Shown one piece after another: positions 12,301 through 27,888 of a stretch of DNA of 64,000 nt. This stretch comes from Monoplex corrugatus (Eukaryota > Mollusca > Gastropoda > Littorinimorpha > Ranellidae), in NCBI GenBank assembly GCA_030674185.1, contig CM060312.1, forward strand, positions 268,669-332,668, read 5' to 3'. A model generated the notes under the pieces. It was given only the letters and a program-made list of their open reading frames with translations, had not been told where the DNA came from and searched no databases. Both the position numbers and the translations under genes were made by a program. The first letter of the stretch is position 1; every line of letters begins with the position of its first letter.

Positions 12301-15300
12301 CTATTTGTTATATGTCATGTGTCTGTTGTTCTATTTGTTATATGTCATGTGTCTGTTGTCCTATTTGTTATATGTCAAGTGTCTGTTTTCCTATTTGTTA
12401 TATGTCAAATGTCTGTTGTCCTATTTGTTATATGTCAAATGTCTGTTGTCCTATTTGTTACATGTCAAATGTCTGTTGTTCTATTTGTTATATGTCATGT
12501 GTCTGTTGTTCTATTTGTTATATGTCACGTGTCTGTTGTCCTATTCATTATGTCACGTGTCTGTTGTCCTATTTGTTATGTCACGTGTGTGTTGTCCTAT
12601 TTGTTATATGTCAAGTGTCTGTTGTCCTATTTGTTATATGTCAAGTGTCTGTTGTCCTATTTGTTATATGTAAGTGTCTGTTGTCCTATTTGTTATATGT
12701 GAAGTGTCTGTTGTCCCATTTGTTATATGTCAAGTGTCTGTTGTCCTATTTGTTATATGTCAAGTGTCTGTTGTTCTATTGTTATATGCAAGTGTCTTTT
12801 GTTCTATTTGTTATATGTCATGTGTCTGTTTGTCTATTTGTTATATGTCATGTGTCTGTTGTTCTATTTGTTATATGTCAAGTGTCTGTTGTTCTATTTG
12901 TTATATGTCATGTGCTGTTGTTCCTATTTGTTATATGTCATGTGTCTGTTGTTCCTATTTGTTATGTCACGTGTGTGTCCTATTGTTATGTCATGTGTTG
13001 TTTCTATTGTATATTCATGTGTTGTTGTTCTATTTGTTATATGTCATGTGTCTGTTGTTCTATTTGTTATATGTCATGTGTCTGTTGTCCTATTCATTAT
13101 GTCACGTGTGTGTTGTCCTATTTGTTATGTCATGTGTGTGTTGTCCTATTTGTTATGTCACGTGTATGTTGTCCTATTTGTTATATGTCAAGTGTCTGTT
13201 GTCCTATTTGTTATATGTCAAGTGTCTGTTGTCCTATTTGTTATATGTCAATTGTCTGTTGTCCTATTTGTTATATGTCAAGTGTCTGTTGTCCTATTTG
13301 TTATTGTCAAGTGTCTGTTGTCTATTTGTTTATGTCATGTGTCTGTTGTTCTATTTGTTATGTATTGTCTGTTGTTCTATTGTTATGTCTGTTGTTGTTA
13401 TTTGTTATATGTCATGTGTCTGTTGTTCTATTTGTTATATGTCAAGTGTCTGTTGTCCTAATGTTGTTCATGTTAGTCAGTGTCTGTTGTCCATTTGTTA
13501 TGTCATGTGTCTGTTGTCTATTTGTTAATGTCATGTGTCTGTTGTTCCTATTTGTTATATGTCATGTGTCTGTTGTCCTATTTGTTATGTGTCAGTGTCT
13601 GTTGTTCTATTTGTTATATGTCAATGTCTGTTGTTCTATTGTTATATGTCATGTGTCTGTTGTCCTATTTGTTATATGTCAGTGTCTGTTGTCCTATTTG
13701 TTATATGTCAGTGTCTGTTGTCCTATTTGTTATAGTCAAGTCTGTTGTCCTATTTGTTATATGTCAAGTGTCTGTTGTCTATTTGTTATATGTCATGTGT
13801 CTGTTGTCCTATTTGTTATATGTCAGTGTCTGTTGTCCTATTTGTTAATGTCAAGTGTCTGTTGTCCTATTGTTATTGTCAGTGTCTGTTGTCCTATTTG
13901 TTAATGTCAAGTGTCTGTTGTCCTATTTGTTATATGTCAGTGTCTGTTGTCTATTGTTATATGTCAAGTGTCTGTTGTCCTATTGTTATATGTCAGTGTC
14001 TGTTGTTCTATTTGTTATATGTCAGTGTCTGTTGTCCTATTTGTTATATGTCAAGTGTCTGTTGTCTATTTGTTATATGTCAGTGTCTGTTGTTCCTATT
14101 TGTTATATGTATGTGTCTGTTGTTCTATTTGTTATATGTTGACAGTGTCTGTTGTCTATTTGTTATATGTCAAGTGTCTGTTGTCCTATTTGTTATATGT
14201 CAAGTGTCTGTTGTTCTATTTGTTATATGTCAGTGTCTGTTGTTCTATTTGTTATATGTCATGTGTCTGTTGTTCTATTTGTTATATGTCATGTGTCTGT
14301 TGTTCTATTTGTTATATGTCAAGTGTCTGTTGTTCTATTTGTTATATGTCAGTGTCTGTTGTTCCATTTGTTATATGTCATGTGTCTGTTGTTCTATTTG
14401 TTATGTCATGTGTTGTTGTCCTATTTGTTAATGTCATGTGTCTGTTGTCCTATTGTTATGTCATGTGTCTGTTGTCCTATTTGTTATATGTCATGTGTCT
14501 GTTGTTCTATTTGTTATATGTCATGTGTCTGTTGTCCTATTGTTATAGTCAGTGTCTGTTGTCCTATTTGTATATGTCATGTTGTTGTCCTATTTGTTAT
14601 ATGTCCACGTGTTGTTGTTCTATTTGTTATATGTCAGTGTCTGTTGTCTATTTTTATATGTCCACGTGTTGTTGTCCTATTGTTATATGTCAGTGTTGTT
14701 GTCCTATTTGTTATATGTCAGTTGTCGTGTTGTTCCTATTTGTTATATGTCAAGTGTCTGTTGTCCTATTTGTTATATGTCAAGTGTCTGTTGTTCTATT
14801 TGTTATATGTCAAGTGTCTGTTGTTCTATTTGTTATATGTCAAGTGTCTGTTGTCTATTTGTTATATGTCATGTGTCTGTTGTTCTATGTTATATGTCAA
14901 GTGTCTGTTGTCCTATTTTATATGTCATGTGTCTGTTGTCCTATTTGTTATAGTCATGTGTCTGTTGTCTATTTGTTAATGTCAGTGTCTGTTTTCCTAT
15001 TTGTTATATGTCATGTGTCTGTTGTCTATTTGTTATATGTCATGTGCTGTTGTTCTATTTGTTATATGTCAGTGTCTGTTGTTCTATTTGTTATATGTCA
15101 AGTGTCTGTTGTTCTATTTTATATGTCATGTGTCTGTTGTTCCTATTTGTTATATGTCATGTGTCTGTTGTTCTTATTTGTTTAGTGTCATGATGTCTGT
15201 TGTTCCTATTTGTTATATGTCAAGTGTCTGTTGTCCTATTTGTTATATGTCAAATGTGTCTGTTGTTCTATTTGTTATATGTCAGTGTCTGTTGTTCTAT

Positions 15301-18300
15301 TTGTTATATGTCAGTGTCTGTTGTCCTATTTTTTATATGTCAGTGTCTGTTGTCCTATTTGTTATATGTCATGTGTCTGTTGTTCTATTTGTTATATGTC
15401 ATGTGTCTGTTGTCCTATTTGTTTATATGTCAGTGTCTGTTGTTCTATTTGTTATATGTCATGTGTCTGTTGTTCTATTTTTTATATGTCAAGTGTCTGT
15501 TTTCCTATTTGTTATATGTCAGTGTCTGTTGTCTATTTGTTATATGTCAAGTGTCTGTTGTCTATTTGTTAATGTCAATGTTCTGTTGTTCTATTTGTTA
15601 TATGTCATGTGTCTGTTGTTCTATTTGTTATATGTCACGTGTCTGTTGTCCTATTTGTTATATGTCATGTGTCTGTTGTTCTATTTGTTATATGTCAGTG
15701 TCCCGTTGTCCTATTTGTTATATGTCAAGTGTCTGTTGTCCTATTTGTTATATGTCATGTGTCTGTTGTTCTATTTGTTATATGTCAGTGTCTGTTGTCC
15801 TATTTGTTATATGTCAAGTGTCTGTTGTCCTATTTGTTATATGTCAAGTGTCTGTTGTTCCTATTTGTTATATGTCAAGTGTCTGTTGTTCTATTTGTTA
15901 TATGTCAAGTGTCTTTGTTTCTATTTGTTATATGTCATGTGTTCTGTTGTTCTATTTGTTATATGTCATGTGTCTGTTGTTCTATTTGTTATATGTCAAG
16001 TGTCTGTTGTTCTATTTGTTATATGTCATGTGTCTTGTTGTGTCCTATTTGTTATATGTCATGTGTCTGTTGTTCTATTTGTTATATGTCAAGTGTTGTT
16101 GTCCTATTTGTTATATGTCATGTGTCTGTTGTTCTATTTGTTATATGTCATGTGTCTGTTGTTCTATTTGTTATATGTCATGTGTCTGTTGTTCTATTTG
16201 TTATATGTCATGTGTCTGTTGTCCTATTTGTTATGTCACGTGTTGTTGTCCTATTTTTTTATGTCATGTGTGTGTTGTCTATTTGTTATATGTCAAGTGT
16301 TGTTGTCCTATTTGTTATATGTCAAGTGTCTGTTGTCCTATTTGTTATATGTCATTGATGTCTGTTGTTCTATTTGTTATATGTCAATGTGTCTGTTGTT
16401 CCTATTTGTTATATGTCAGTGTCTGTTGTCCTATTTGTTATATGTCATGGTCTGTTGTCTATTTGTTTATGTCATGTGTCTGTTGTTCTATTTGTTATAT
16501 GTCATGTGTCTGTTGTTCTATTTGTTATATGTCAGTGTCTGTTGTCTATTTGTTATTGTCATGTGTCTGTTTTCTATTTGTTATATGTCAAGTGTCTGTT
16601 GTCCTATTTGTTATATGTCATGTGTCTGTTGTCCTATTTGTTATATGTCATGTGTCTGTTGTCCTATTTGTTTATGTCATGTGTCTGTTGTCCTATTTGT
16701 TATATGTCATGTGTCTGTTGTCCTATTTGTTATATGTCATGTGTCTGTTGTCTATTGTTATATGTCAGTGTCTGTTGTCTATTTGTTATAGTTCGTGTCT
16801 GTTGTTCTATTTTTTATATGTCATGTGTCTGTTGTCCTATTTGTTATATGTCAGTGTCTGTTGTTCTATTTGTTATATGTCAATGTCTGTTGTCCTATTT
16901 GTTATATGTCAAATGTCTGTTGTTCCTATTTGTTATATGTCATGTGTCTGTTGTTCTATTTGTTATATGTCATGTGTCTGTTGTTCTATTTGTTATATGT
17001 CAGTGTCTGTTGTCCTATTTGTTATTATGTCAGTGTCTGTGTTTCCTATTTGTTATATGTCACGTGTCTGTTGTCCTATTTGTTATATGTCAAATGTCTG
17101 TTGTCCTATTTGTTATATGTCAAGTGTCTGTTGTCTATTTGTTATATGTCAAGTGTCTGTTTTTCTATTTGTTATATGTCATGTGTCTGTTGTTCCTATT
17201 GTTATATGTCACTGTGTCTGTTGTTCCTATTTGTTATATGTCAATGTGTCTGTTGTTCTATTTGTTATATGTCAGTGTGTTGTCCTATGTTATTCATGTC
17301 TGTCCTATTTGTTATGTCACGTGTGTGTTGTTCTATTTGTTATATGTCATGTGTCTGTTGTCTATTTGTTATGTCATGTGTCTGTTGTCTATTTGTTATG
17401 TCACGTGTGTGTTGTTCTATTTGTTATATGTATAGTGTCTGTTTTCTATTTGTTATATGTCATTGTGTCTGTTGTTCTATTTGTTATATGTCATGTGTCT
17501 GTTGTCGTATTTGTTATGTCACGTGTTGTTGTTCTATTTGTTATATGTCACGTGTCTTTGTTCTATTTGTTTATGTCATGTGTCTGTTGTTCTATTTGTT
17601 ATATGTCATGTGTATTTGTCATTTGTTATGTCATGTTGTTGTTCTATTTGTTATATGTCATTTGTTGTTCTTGTATATGTATGTCTGTTGTCTATTTGTT
17701 ATGTCACTGTGTGTTGTCCTATTTGTTATATGTCAGTGTCTGTTGTTCTATTTGTTATATGTCAAGTGTGTCTATTTGTTATCATTGTTGTTTTTGTTAT
17801 GTCAGTGTCTGTTGTTCTATTTGTTATATGTCAAGTGTCTGTTGTCTATTTGTTAATATCGTCAGATGTCGTCTGTTGTTCTATTTGTTATATGTCATGT
17901 GTCTGTTGTTCTATTTGTTATGTCACGTGTGTGTTGTCCTATTTGTTATATGTCAAGTGTCTGTTGTTCTATTTGTTATATGTCAAGTGTCTGTTGTTCT
18001 ATTTGTTATATGTCAAGTGTCTGTTGTTCTATTTGTTTTATGTCGTGTGTCTGTTGTTCTATTTGTTATATGTCATGTGTCTGTTGTTCTGTTTGTTATA
18101 TGTCAATTGTCTGTTGTTCTATTTATTATATGTTATGTGTCTGTTGTTCTATTTGTTATGTCACGTGTGTGTTGTTCTATTTGTTATATGTCAATTGTCT
18201 GTTGTTCTATTTGTTATTTGTCATATGACTGTTGTCCTATTTATTATATGTCATGTGTCTGTTGTCCTATTTATTATATGTCACGTGTGTGTTGTCCTAT

Positions 18301-19412
18301 TTGTTATATGTCATGTGTCTGTTGTCCTATTCATTATATGTCACGTGTCTGTTGTCCTATTTGTTATATGTCAAGTGTCTGTTGTCCTATTCATTATATG
18401 TCACGTGTGTGTTGTCCTATTTGTTATATGTCAAGTGTCTGTTGTTCTATTTGTTATATGTCATGTGTCTGTTGTTCTATTTGTTATATGTCATGTGTCT
18501 GTTGTTATGTTTGTTATCTGTCAAGTGTCTGTTGTTCTATTTGTTATATGTCAAGTGTCTGTTGTTCTATTTGTTATATGTCATGTGTCTGTTGTTCTAT
18601 TTGTTATATGTCATGTGTCTGTTGTTCTGTTTGTTATCTGTCAAGTGTCTGTTGTTCTATTTGTTATATGTCATGTGTCTGTTGTTCTTTTTGTTATATG
18701 TCATGTGTCTGTTGTTCTTTTTGTTATATGTCATGTGTCTGTTGTTCTTTTTGTTATATGTCATGTGTCTGTTGTTCTTTTTGTTATATATTATGTATTT
18801 CTTGTCATGTTTGTTACATGTCAGGTATTTGTCGTATTTCTGACGTGTCAGGCGCTTATTGTCCTGTTAGTTATCTGTCATTTATCTGTTGTCCTGTTTT
18901 TTATATTTCATATGTCTGTTGTCTTATTTGTTATCTGTCACATGTCTGTTGTCCTATTTATTATGTCACATGTCTGTTGTCCTATTTATTATGCCATATG
19001 TCTGTTGTCCTATTCATTCTGTGTCAAGTGGCTGTTGTCCTATTTGTTATCTCTCATATCATGTTTTCCTGTTTGTTACATTTCATGTGTCTCTTGTTCT
19101 GTTTGTTATATTCATGAATTTGTTGTCTCAGTTGCTATATGTCAAGTGTCTGTTGTCCTATTTGTTACAGTTTATGTGTTTGCTGTCCTACTTGTGATAT
19201 TTCATGTGTATGTTGTCTTATTTGTTATATGTCAAGTGTCTGTTGTCCTATTTGTTGTATATTATATGTCTGTTGTCCTATTATATTTCATGTGCCTGTT
19301 GTCCTATTTGTTTTATTTCATATGCCTGTTGTCACAGTTGTTATATTTCATGTGTTTTTTGTCTGTCTTACTACATTTCATGTGTCTGTTGTCCAAATGC
19401 CTGTTGTTCCAT
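3387..19412. repeat. Array A, block 2: ~16 kb of 30-bp minisatellite
   Basis: This continues the same 30-bp unit as block 1, with more than 500 copies. Sub-domains are visible. From about 4800 to 5170, ATGTAAAGTG and ATGTCATGTG units alternate. From about 7380 to 8500, ACATGTCAAATG variants prevail. From about 8600 onward the core changes to GTTGTTCTATTTGTTATATG, and CACGTGTGTG variants appear. Blocks with the same order of variants recur at about 9318 and 11582, so there are higher-order repeats of roughly 2.26 kb. Between about 9780-10680 and 12900-17880 many units have lost or gained single bases, while neighbouring stretches are clean. The right edge (18790-19412) becomes progressively degenerate. 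No gene is supported inside. Confidence 0.97.
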
Positions 19413-19429
19413 GTACAGTCGCGTCAAGG

Positions 19430-20248
19430 CTGATCAGGAAGTATCTCTCTGTCGAAACAACTGCAAAACTCGTTCTCTCCTTCATAATGTCTCGCATTGA
19501 CTATTGCAATTCACTCCTGTCTGGTCTTCCTGCCTCCACCATTCACATCCTACAGCGCATTCAAAACAATGCTGCACGCCTTGTACTCAAAAGAAAAAAG
19601 CTGACCACATATCTCCTCTCCTGGCACAACTTCACTGGCTCCCTGTATCAAAGCGCATACAATACAAACTAGACACCATGTGCTACAAAAGCCTCAATAA
19701 CGCAGCCCCCGATTACCTGTCAAGCCTACTTGAGATCTATGTTCCCTCACGTACCCTCCGCTCTGCCTCCTATCCTCTGACTTTTCGCTTTCCACGCACT
19801 AAGCTCAATACCTATGGTCCACGAGCCTTCTCTGTTTCTGGTCCACTCTCCTGGAACAAACTTCCTCTCTCAGTCCGTCAGCAACCTACTTTTGTCTCCT
19901 TCAAGTCCGCTCTCAAAACCCACCTTTTCTCCTCTGCATAAAATCCTAACCTCACTCAACCCCCCCCCCCTCTGCAGCCTGTCTCCGCTCGGAGGGGAAT
20001 CACATGGTTATAATATATAATTGTATATGCTATGCTCTCTATAATTTTCCATTGCTTTTATTCTTGCTTTTATTGCTTTTATTGCTTTTATTCTTTCTCC
20101 CCATTTATAGCCATGCGTGTGTGTGTGTGTGTGTGCGTGCGTGTGTGTGCGTGCGTGCGTGCGTGTGTGTCTGCTTCAGCGCTTAGATTTGATTTTATCA
20201 AGATTTTGCGCTATATAAATATTGTAATTATTAATTATTATTATTATA
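19430..20248 (+). mobile_element. 5'-truncated LINE 3' end (L2/CR1-like, main family)
   Basis: Homology to the long LINE copies of this window starts at CTGATCAGGAAGTATCTCTC and runs to the family's 3' terminus (GCGCTATATAAATATTG plus an ATT-rich tail). It encodes the tail of the polyprotein. The frame changes in the A-run near 19588, where one A is missing relative to sibling copies, and the second half ends in [13 protein letters not shown] and a stop at about 19941. The 3' UTR carries a (GT)n tract at 20115-20170. About 17 bp of unexplained filler (19413-19429) separates it from array A. Confidence 0.9.
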
Positions 20249-20498
20249 AGTGCCTATTGTGCTGTTCATTGTCACGTTAAGTGTTTCTTTCGCCGTGTGT
20301 TGTCACCTCAAGCGCATGTTGTGCTCTGTTTTATTATGTCAAGTGCCTATTGTGCGATACGTTATCATATCAAGTGCGTATTGTGCTATGTCTGTTGTTA
20401 CGTCCAGCGCCTATTGTGCTGTGTGTGTTGTCACGTCACGTGCCTGTTGTGCTCTCATCACTAGAGCCTCGTTTTAAGTGCTTATTGTGCTGAGCACG
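20249..20498. repeat. Array A, block 3: degenerate proximal units
   Basis: Seven to eight units of about 31-33 bp begin with AAGTGCCTATTGTGCTG or close variants and end in GTCACGT-like text. They are strongly diverged from the array A core but share its layout and length. The last unit ends at the stop codon of the pseudokinase gene, so in the gene's orientation this block is immediate 3' flank or 3' UTR. Confidence 0.75.
20330..20335 (-). promoter_or_regulatory. Candidate poly(A) signal AATAAA
   Basis: On the minus strand the text reads AATAAA about 165 nt downstream of the stop codon of the pseudokinase gene. It lies in a degenerate repeat unit, so it may be fortuitous. Array A units of the TATTTATTA type would create the same hexamer repeatedly further downstream. 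Confidence 0.35.
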
Positions 20499-20936
20499 TT
20501 AGCAGAGGTGCGTGCTGGAGAGAGCCAACACCAGGGGGTCAGATCTCAAGGCCGTCACGTGATCACGCAGATCCTCCAGTTTGATACGTAGGCCACGTTC
20601 AGGCAGCAGGCAGCCCCTCAGGATGGCGGACAGTGTGCTGCCCACGTGATCGCAGGCGTCCATACCCAGCATGGAAGACGGGTGCACCTTGGTTCGGAAC
20701 TGCTCCAGACTGAGGGTGGTACGGAAGTCACGGTAGGGTTTGTCGTGGAGACAGGTCTCCCACACGATCAACCCGAAGCTGTAGTAGTCGTCTTCGGCCG
20801 TGTACAGCTCGTCCCTGAGCACTTCAGGCGACAGACACACGAAGGGCTCGGCAATGATCAGATGGGCGTCAGGCGGGAAGCGTGGTTTGCGTGGTAAGCA
20901 AGCTCCACACAGCCGGGGGTCTCCCTCTGCGTCCAC
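20499..20936 (-). CDS. Pseudokinase gene, last exon (kinase C-lobe)
   Basis: This exon encodes 145 residues and a TAA stop. The acceptor is TGTGTATTGCAG before GTGGAC, phase 0. Visible kinase landmarks are L-C-G-A at residues 9-12 where LADFG is expected (DFG replaced by CGA), SPE at 36-38 in place of APE, and DDYYSFGLIVWE at 49-60, a good match to the helix-F D-x-x-S-F-G-x-x-x-W-E motif. Near the end, a leucine/arginine-rich stretch (RGCLLPERGLRIKLEDL) fits the final C-lobe helices with the conserved arginine. The stop lies exactly where degenerate array A begins, so the last few residues may be a late acquisition. The fold assignment is firm. Substrate, partner and localisation are unknown. 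No signal peptide or membrane segment is visible. Confidence 0.85.
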   Translation of the reverse strand: MDAEGDPRLCGACLPRKPRFPPDAHLIIAEPFVCLSPEVLRDELYTAEDDYYSFGLIVWETCLHDKPYRDFRTTLSLEQFRTKVHPSSMLGMDACDHVGSTLSAILRGCLLPERGLRIKLEDLRDHVTALRSDPLVLALSSTHLC

Positions 20937-21042
20937 CTGCAATACACACACTGCATGTTACTGTGCGTGGGGAGACACGTCATAGGCCATGTGACAGGAA
21001 GGAGGGGGAATATGTTACAGGGTATGTTACAGGGTGACAAAT
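20937..21042. repeat. Array C, left part (~37-bp intronic minisatellite)
   Basis: Just upstream (in gene orientation) of the last exon, the intron contains TGTTACAGGGTATGTTACAG and CATAGGCCATGTGACAGG units. These are the same as the longer block to the right of the LINE at 21043-25197, so that LINE interrupted a continuous array. Confidence 0.8.
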
Positions 21043-25197
<4,155 letters not shown>

Positions 25198-25734
25198 GAC
25201 ATCATAGGCCATGTCACGAGGGTATTTACAGGGTGACGGACATAGGGCATGTTACAGGGTGACAACATAAGACATGTTACAGGGTACGTTACAGGGCGAC
25301 ATCATAGGCCATGTCACGAGGGTATTTACAAGGTGACGACATAGGCCATGTGACAGGGAGGAGAGGGAATATGTTACAGGGTGTGTTACAGGGTTACATC
25401 ATAGGTCATGTCACGAAGGTATTTACAGGGTGACGACATAGGGCATGTTACAGGGTGACATCATAGGGCATGTTACAAGGGTATGTTACAGGGTGACATC
25501 ATAGAGCACGCTAGGAGCGTATTTACAGGTTGATGACATAGAACATGTTACAGAGTATGTTGCCTGCCTTTTCCTAATCTTCCTTAATGAATGATCTACT
25601 TGTTACGAGGGTATTTATAGGGTGACGACATAGGACATGTTACAGGGTATGTTACAGGGTGACGACATAGGGTATGTTTCAGGGTATGTTACAAGGTGAC
25701 ATCATAGGACATGTTACAAGGGTAATGTCATAAT
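25198..25734. repeat. Array C, middle part (~37-bp minisatellite)
   Basis: Units combine GGGTGACGACATAGG, CATGTTACAGGG and TATGTTACA or TATTTACA. The array continues directly after the LINE tail and is interrupted again at 25735. A 50-bp stretch near 25556-25605 is unrelated to the unit. Confidence 0.88.
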
Positions 25735-26385
25735 GTCATAATGTCTCGCATTGACTATTGCAATTCACTCCTGTCTGGTCTTCCTGCCTCCACCATTCAC
25801 ATCCTACAGCGCATTCAAAACAATGCTGTACGCCTTGTACTCAAAAAGAAAAAAGCTGACCACATATCTCCTCTCCTGGCACAACTTCACTGGCTCCCTG
25901 TATCAAAGCGCATACAGTACAAACTAGACACCATGTGCTACAAAAGCCTCAATAACGCAGCCCCCGATTACCTGTCAAGCCTACTTGAGATCTATGTTCC
26001 CTCACGTACCCTCCGCTCTGCCTCCGATCCTCTGACTTTTCGCTTTCCACGCACTAAGCTCAATACCTATGGTCCACGAGCCTTCTCTGTTTCTGGTCCA
26101 CTCTCCTGGAACAAACTTCCTCTCTCAGTCCGTCAGCAACCTACTTTTGCCTCCTTCAAGTCCGCTCTCAAAACTCACCTTTTCTCCTCTGCATAAAATC
26201 CTAACCTCACTCAACCCCCCTCTGCAGCCTGTCTCCGCTCGGAGGGGAATCACTTTGTTTTAATATATAATTGTATATGATGTGCTCTCTGTGGTTTTCC
26301 ATTGGTTTTATTCTTGCTTTTATTGCTTTTATTCTTTTCTCCCCATTTGTGGCCATGCATGGGTGGATGTGTGTGTGTGTGTGTG

Positions 26386-26423
<38 letters not shown>

Positions 26424-26790
26424 CGTGCGTGCGTGTGTGCGTGTGGTCTTTTCGGCGCTTGGATTTGATTTTGTCGAGATTTGCGCTATATAAATATTGT
26501 AATTATTATGTAGCATGTGGTAGTATGTATGTATGTATGTATGTATGTATGTATGTATGTATGTATGTATGTATGTATGTATGTATGTATGGTATACGCT
26601 TAGATTTATGTATGTATGTATGCATGTATACGCTCAGCTTAGATTTATGTATGTAAGTATGTAAGCATGTATGTATGCATGTATACGCTCATATGTATGT
26701 AGGTATGTATGCATGTATACGCTCAGCGCTTAGATTTGATTTTGTCAAGATTTTGCGCTATATAAATAAAATATATTATTATTATTATTA
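25735..26790 (+). mobile_element. 5'-truncated LINE with (GTAT)n-expanded 3' UTR
   Basis: This copy starts at ATAATGTCTCGCATTGAC and carries an intact C-terminal reading frame to 26196 (ending [13 protein letters not shown]). The 3' UTR has (GT)n at 26370-26420 and (GTAT)n at 26520-26590. It also has several partial duplications of the TATACGCTCAGCGCTTAG segment before the GCGCTATATAAATAAA terminus and ATT tail. The same internal arrangement, including the altered 3' UTR, recurs at 55491-56530. The two are close paralogues sharing almost the same left boundary. Confidence 0.88.
26520..26720. repeat. (GTAT)n microsatellite in LINE 3' UTR
   Basis: A perfect GTAT run of about 16 units is followed by shorter GTAT clusters separated by TATACGCTCA motifs. 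It is an expansion within the LINE 3' UTR. Confidence 0.9.
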
Positions 26791-27650
26791 TTTACAGGGT
26801 GATGACATAGGGCATGTTACAGAATATGTTACAGGGTGACATCATAGGGCATATTACAAGGGTATTTAAGGGGATAACGACAAAGGATATGTTACAGGGT
26901 ATGTTACAGGGTGACGACATAGGCCATGTTACGAGGGTATTTACAGGGTGATGACATAGGACATGTTACAGGGTATGTCACAGGGTGACATCATAGGGCA
27001 TGTTACAAGGGTATTTAAGGGGGTAACGACAAAGGACATGTTACAGGGTATGTTACAGGGTGATGACATAGGGCATGTTACGAGGGTATTTACAGGGTGA
27101 CGACATAGGACATGTTATAGGGTATGTTACAGGGCGACATCATAGGGCATGTTACAAGGGTATTTATGGGGTGACAACATAGGATGTTACAGGGTATGTT
27201 ACAGGGTGACGACATAGAGCATGTTACAGTGTACGTTACAGGGTAACATCGTAGGGCATGTTATGAGGGTATTTATCAGGTGACGACATACGACATGTCA
27301 CAGGGTATGTTACAGGGTGACGTCATGGAGCATGTTACGAGGGTATTTACAGGGTGACAACAAAGGGCATGTTACAGGGTATGTTACAGGGTGACGTCAT
27401 AGGGCTTGTTACAGGGTATGTTACAGGGTGACGTTATGGGACAAGTTATATACTACGTTACAGAGTGACGTCACAGGACTGCTTATGGGATGTATGGTGA
27501 CGTTATAGGGAATGTTATGGGGATGTTAGGGTGACGTCACATGACATTGTGTGAGATGGTACAAGGTGGTTTCACAGAGCATGTTAGGGGGGATGTGGTA
27601 TGGTGACGTCATAGGTATATTTATGGGGAATGTTACATGACATCATGTGA
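26791..27650. repeat. Array C, right part (~37-bp minisatellite)
   Basis: Alternating half-units contain GGGTGACGACATAGG or GGGTGACATCATAGG plus CATGTTACAGGG or CATGTTACAAGG. Divergence increases toward 27650. The sequence from 27651 to 27732 is unique, with a C-run at 27709-27718. Confidence 0.9.
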
Positions 27651-27732
27651 GCTAGGCCCTCCCAGTGCCCTAAGTTCAATCCCTTTAACGCACCTTCCCT
27701 TTTCACCCCCCCCCCCCCACACACACACTTAC

Positions 27733-27811
27733 CATGATAGTGTCCAGGGACAGTTCCATAAGAACCAGACCCTCGTTGTGTAGGTACATGATGTCCCTCA
27801 ACACACCCTCC
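27733..27811 (-). other. Partial duplicate of exon 4 with its splice donor
   Basis: On the minus strand this stretch repeats the last 79 bp of the exon at 27889-28117 with about 8 differences. It encodes VLRDIMYLHNEGLVLMELSL and then DTIM, ending at the same exon/intron border with donor GTAAGT, a closer match to consensus than the original GTAATG. No good acceptor precedes it. The reading frame is open from the true exon through the intervening (GT)n to this copy. Use of the copy's donor would therefore insert 52 residues in frame with a second catalytic-loop-like segment. It may be a decoy or an alternative 3' exon end. No transcript evidence is available. Confidence 0.7.
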
Positions 27812-27816
27812 CCCTT

Positions 27817-27866
<50 letters not shown>

Positions 27867-27888
27867 CACGCACACACACACACATTAC
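27812..27888. repeat. (CA)n microsatellite between exon 4 and its partial copy
   Basis: A CA-dominated tract with two CACG interruptions. It separates the exon from its duplicate and is the likely substrate of the duplication. On the minus strand it directly follows the donor GTAATG. Confidence 0.9.

Noticed and set aside
15200..19117. 1305-codon open frame (and others of 1086, 991, 658 and 596 codons) in array A
   Set aside because: The 30-bp unit is stop-free in all three plus frames, so long frames overlap in every phase and encode decamer repeats. There is no splice, start context or domain evidence.
765..20498. CRISPR-like array (regular repeats of about 30 bp)
   Set aside because: Units are contiguous with no unique spacers and no cas genes, and the context is a eukaryotic intron-containing locus.
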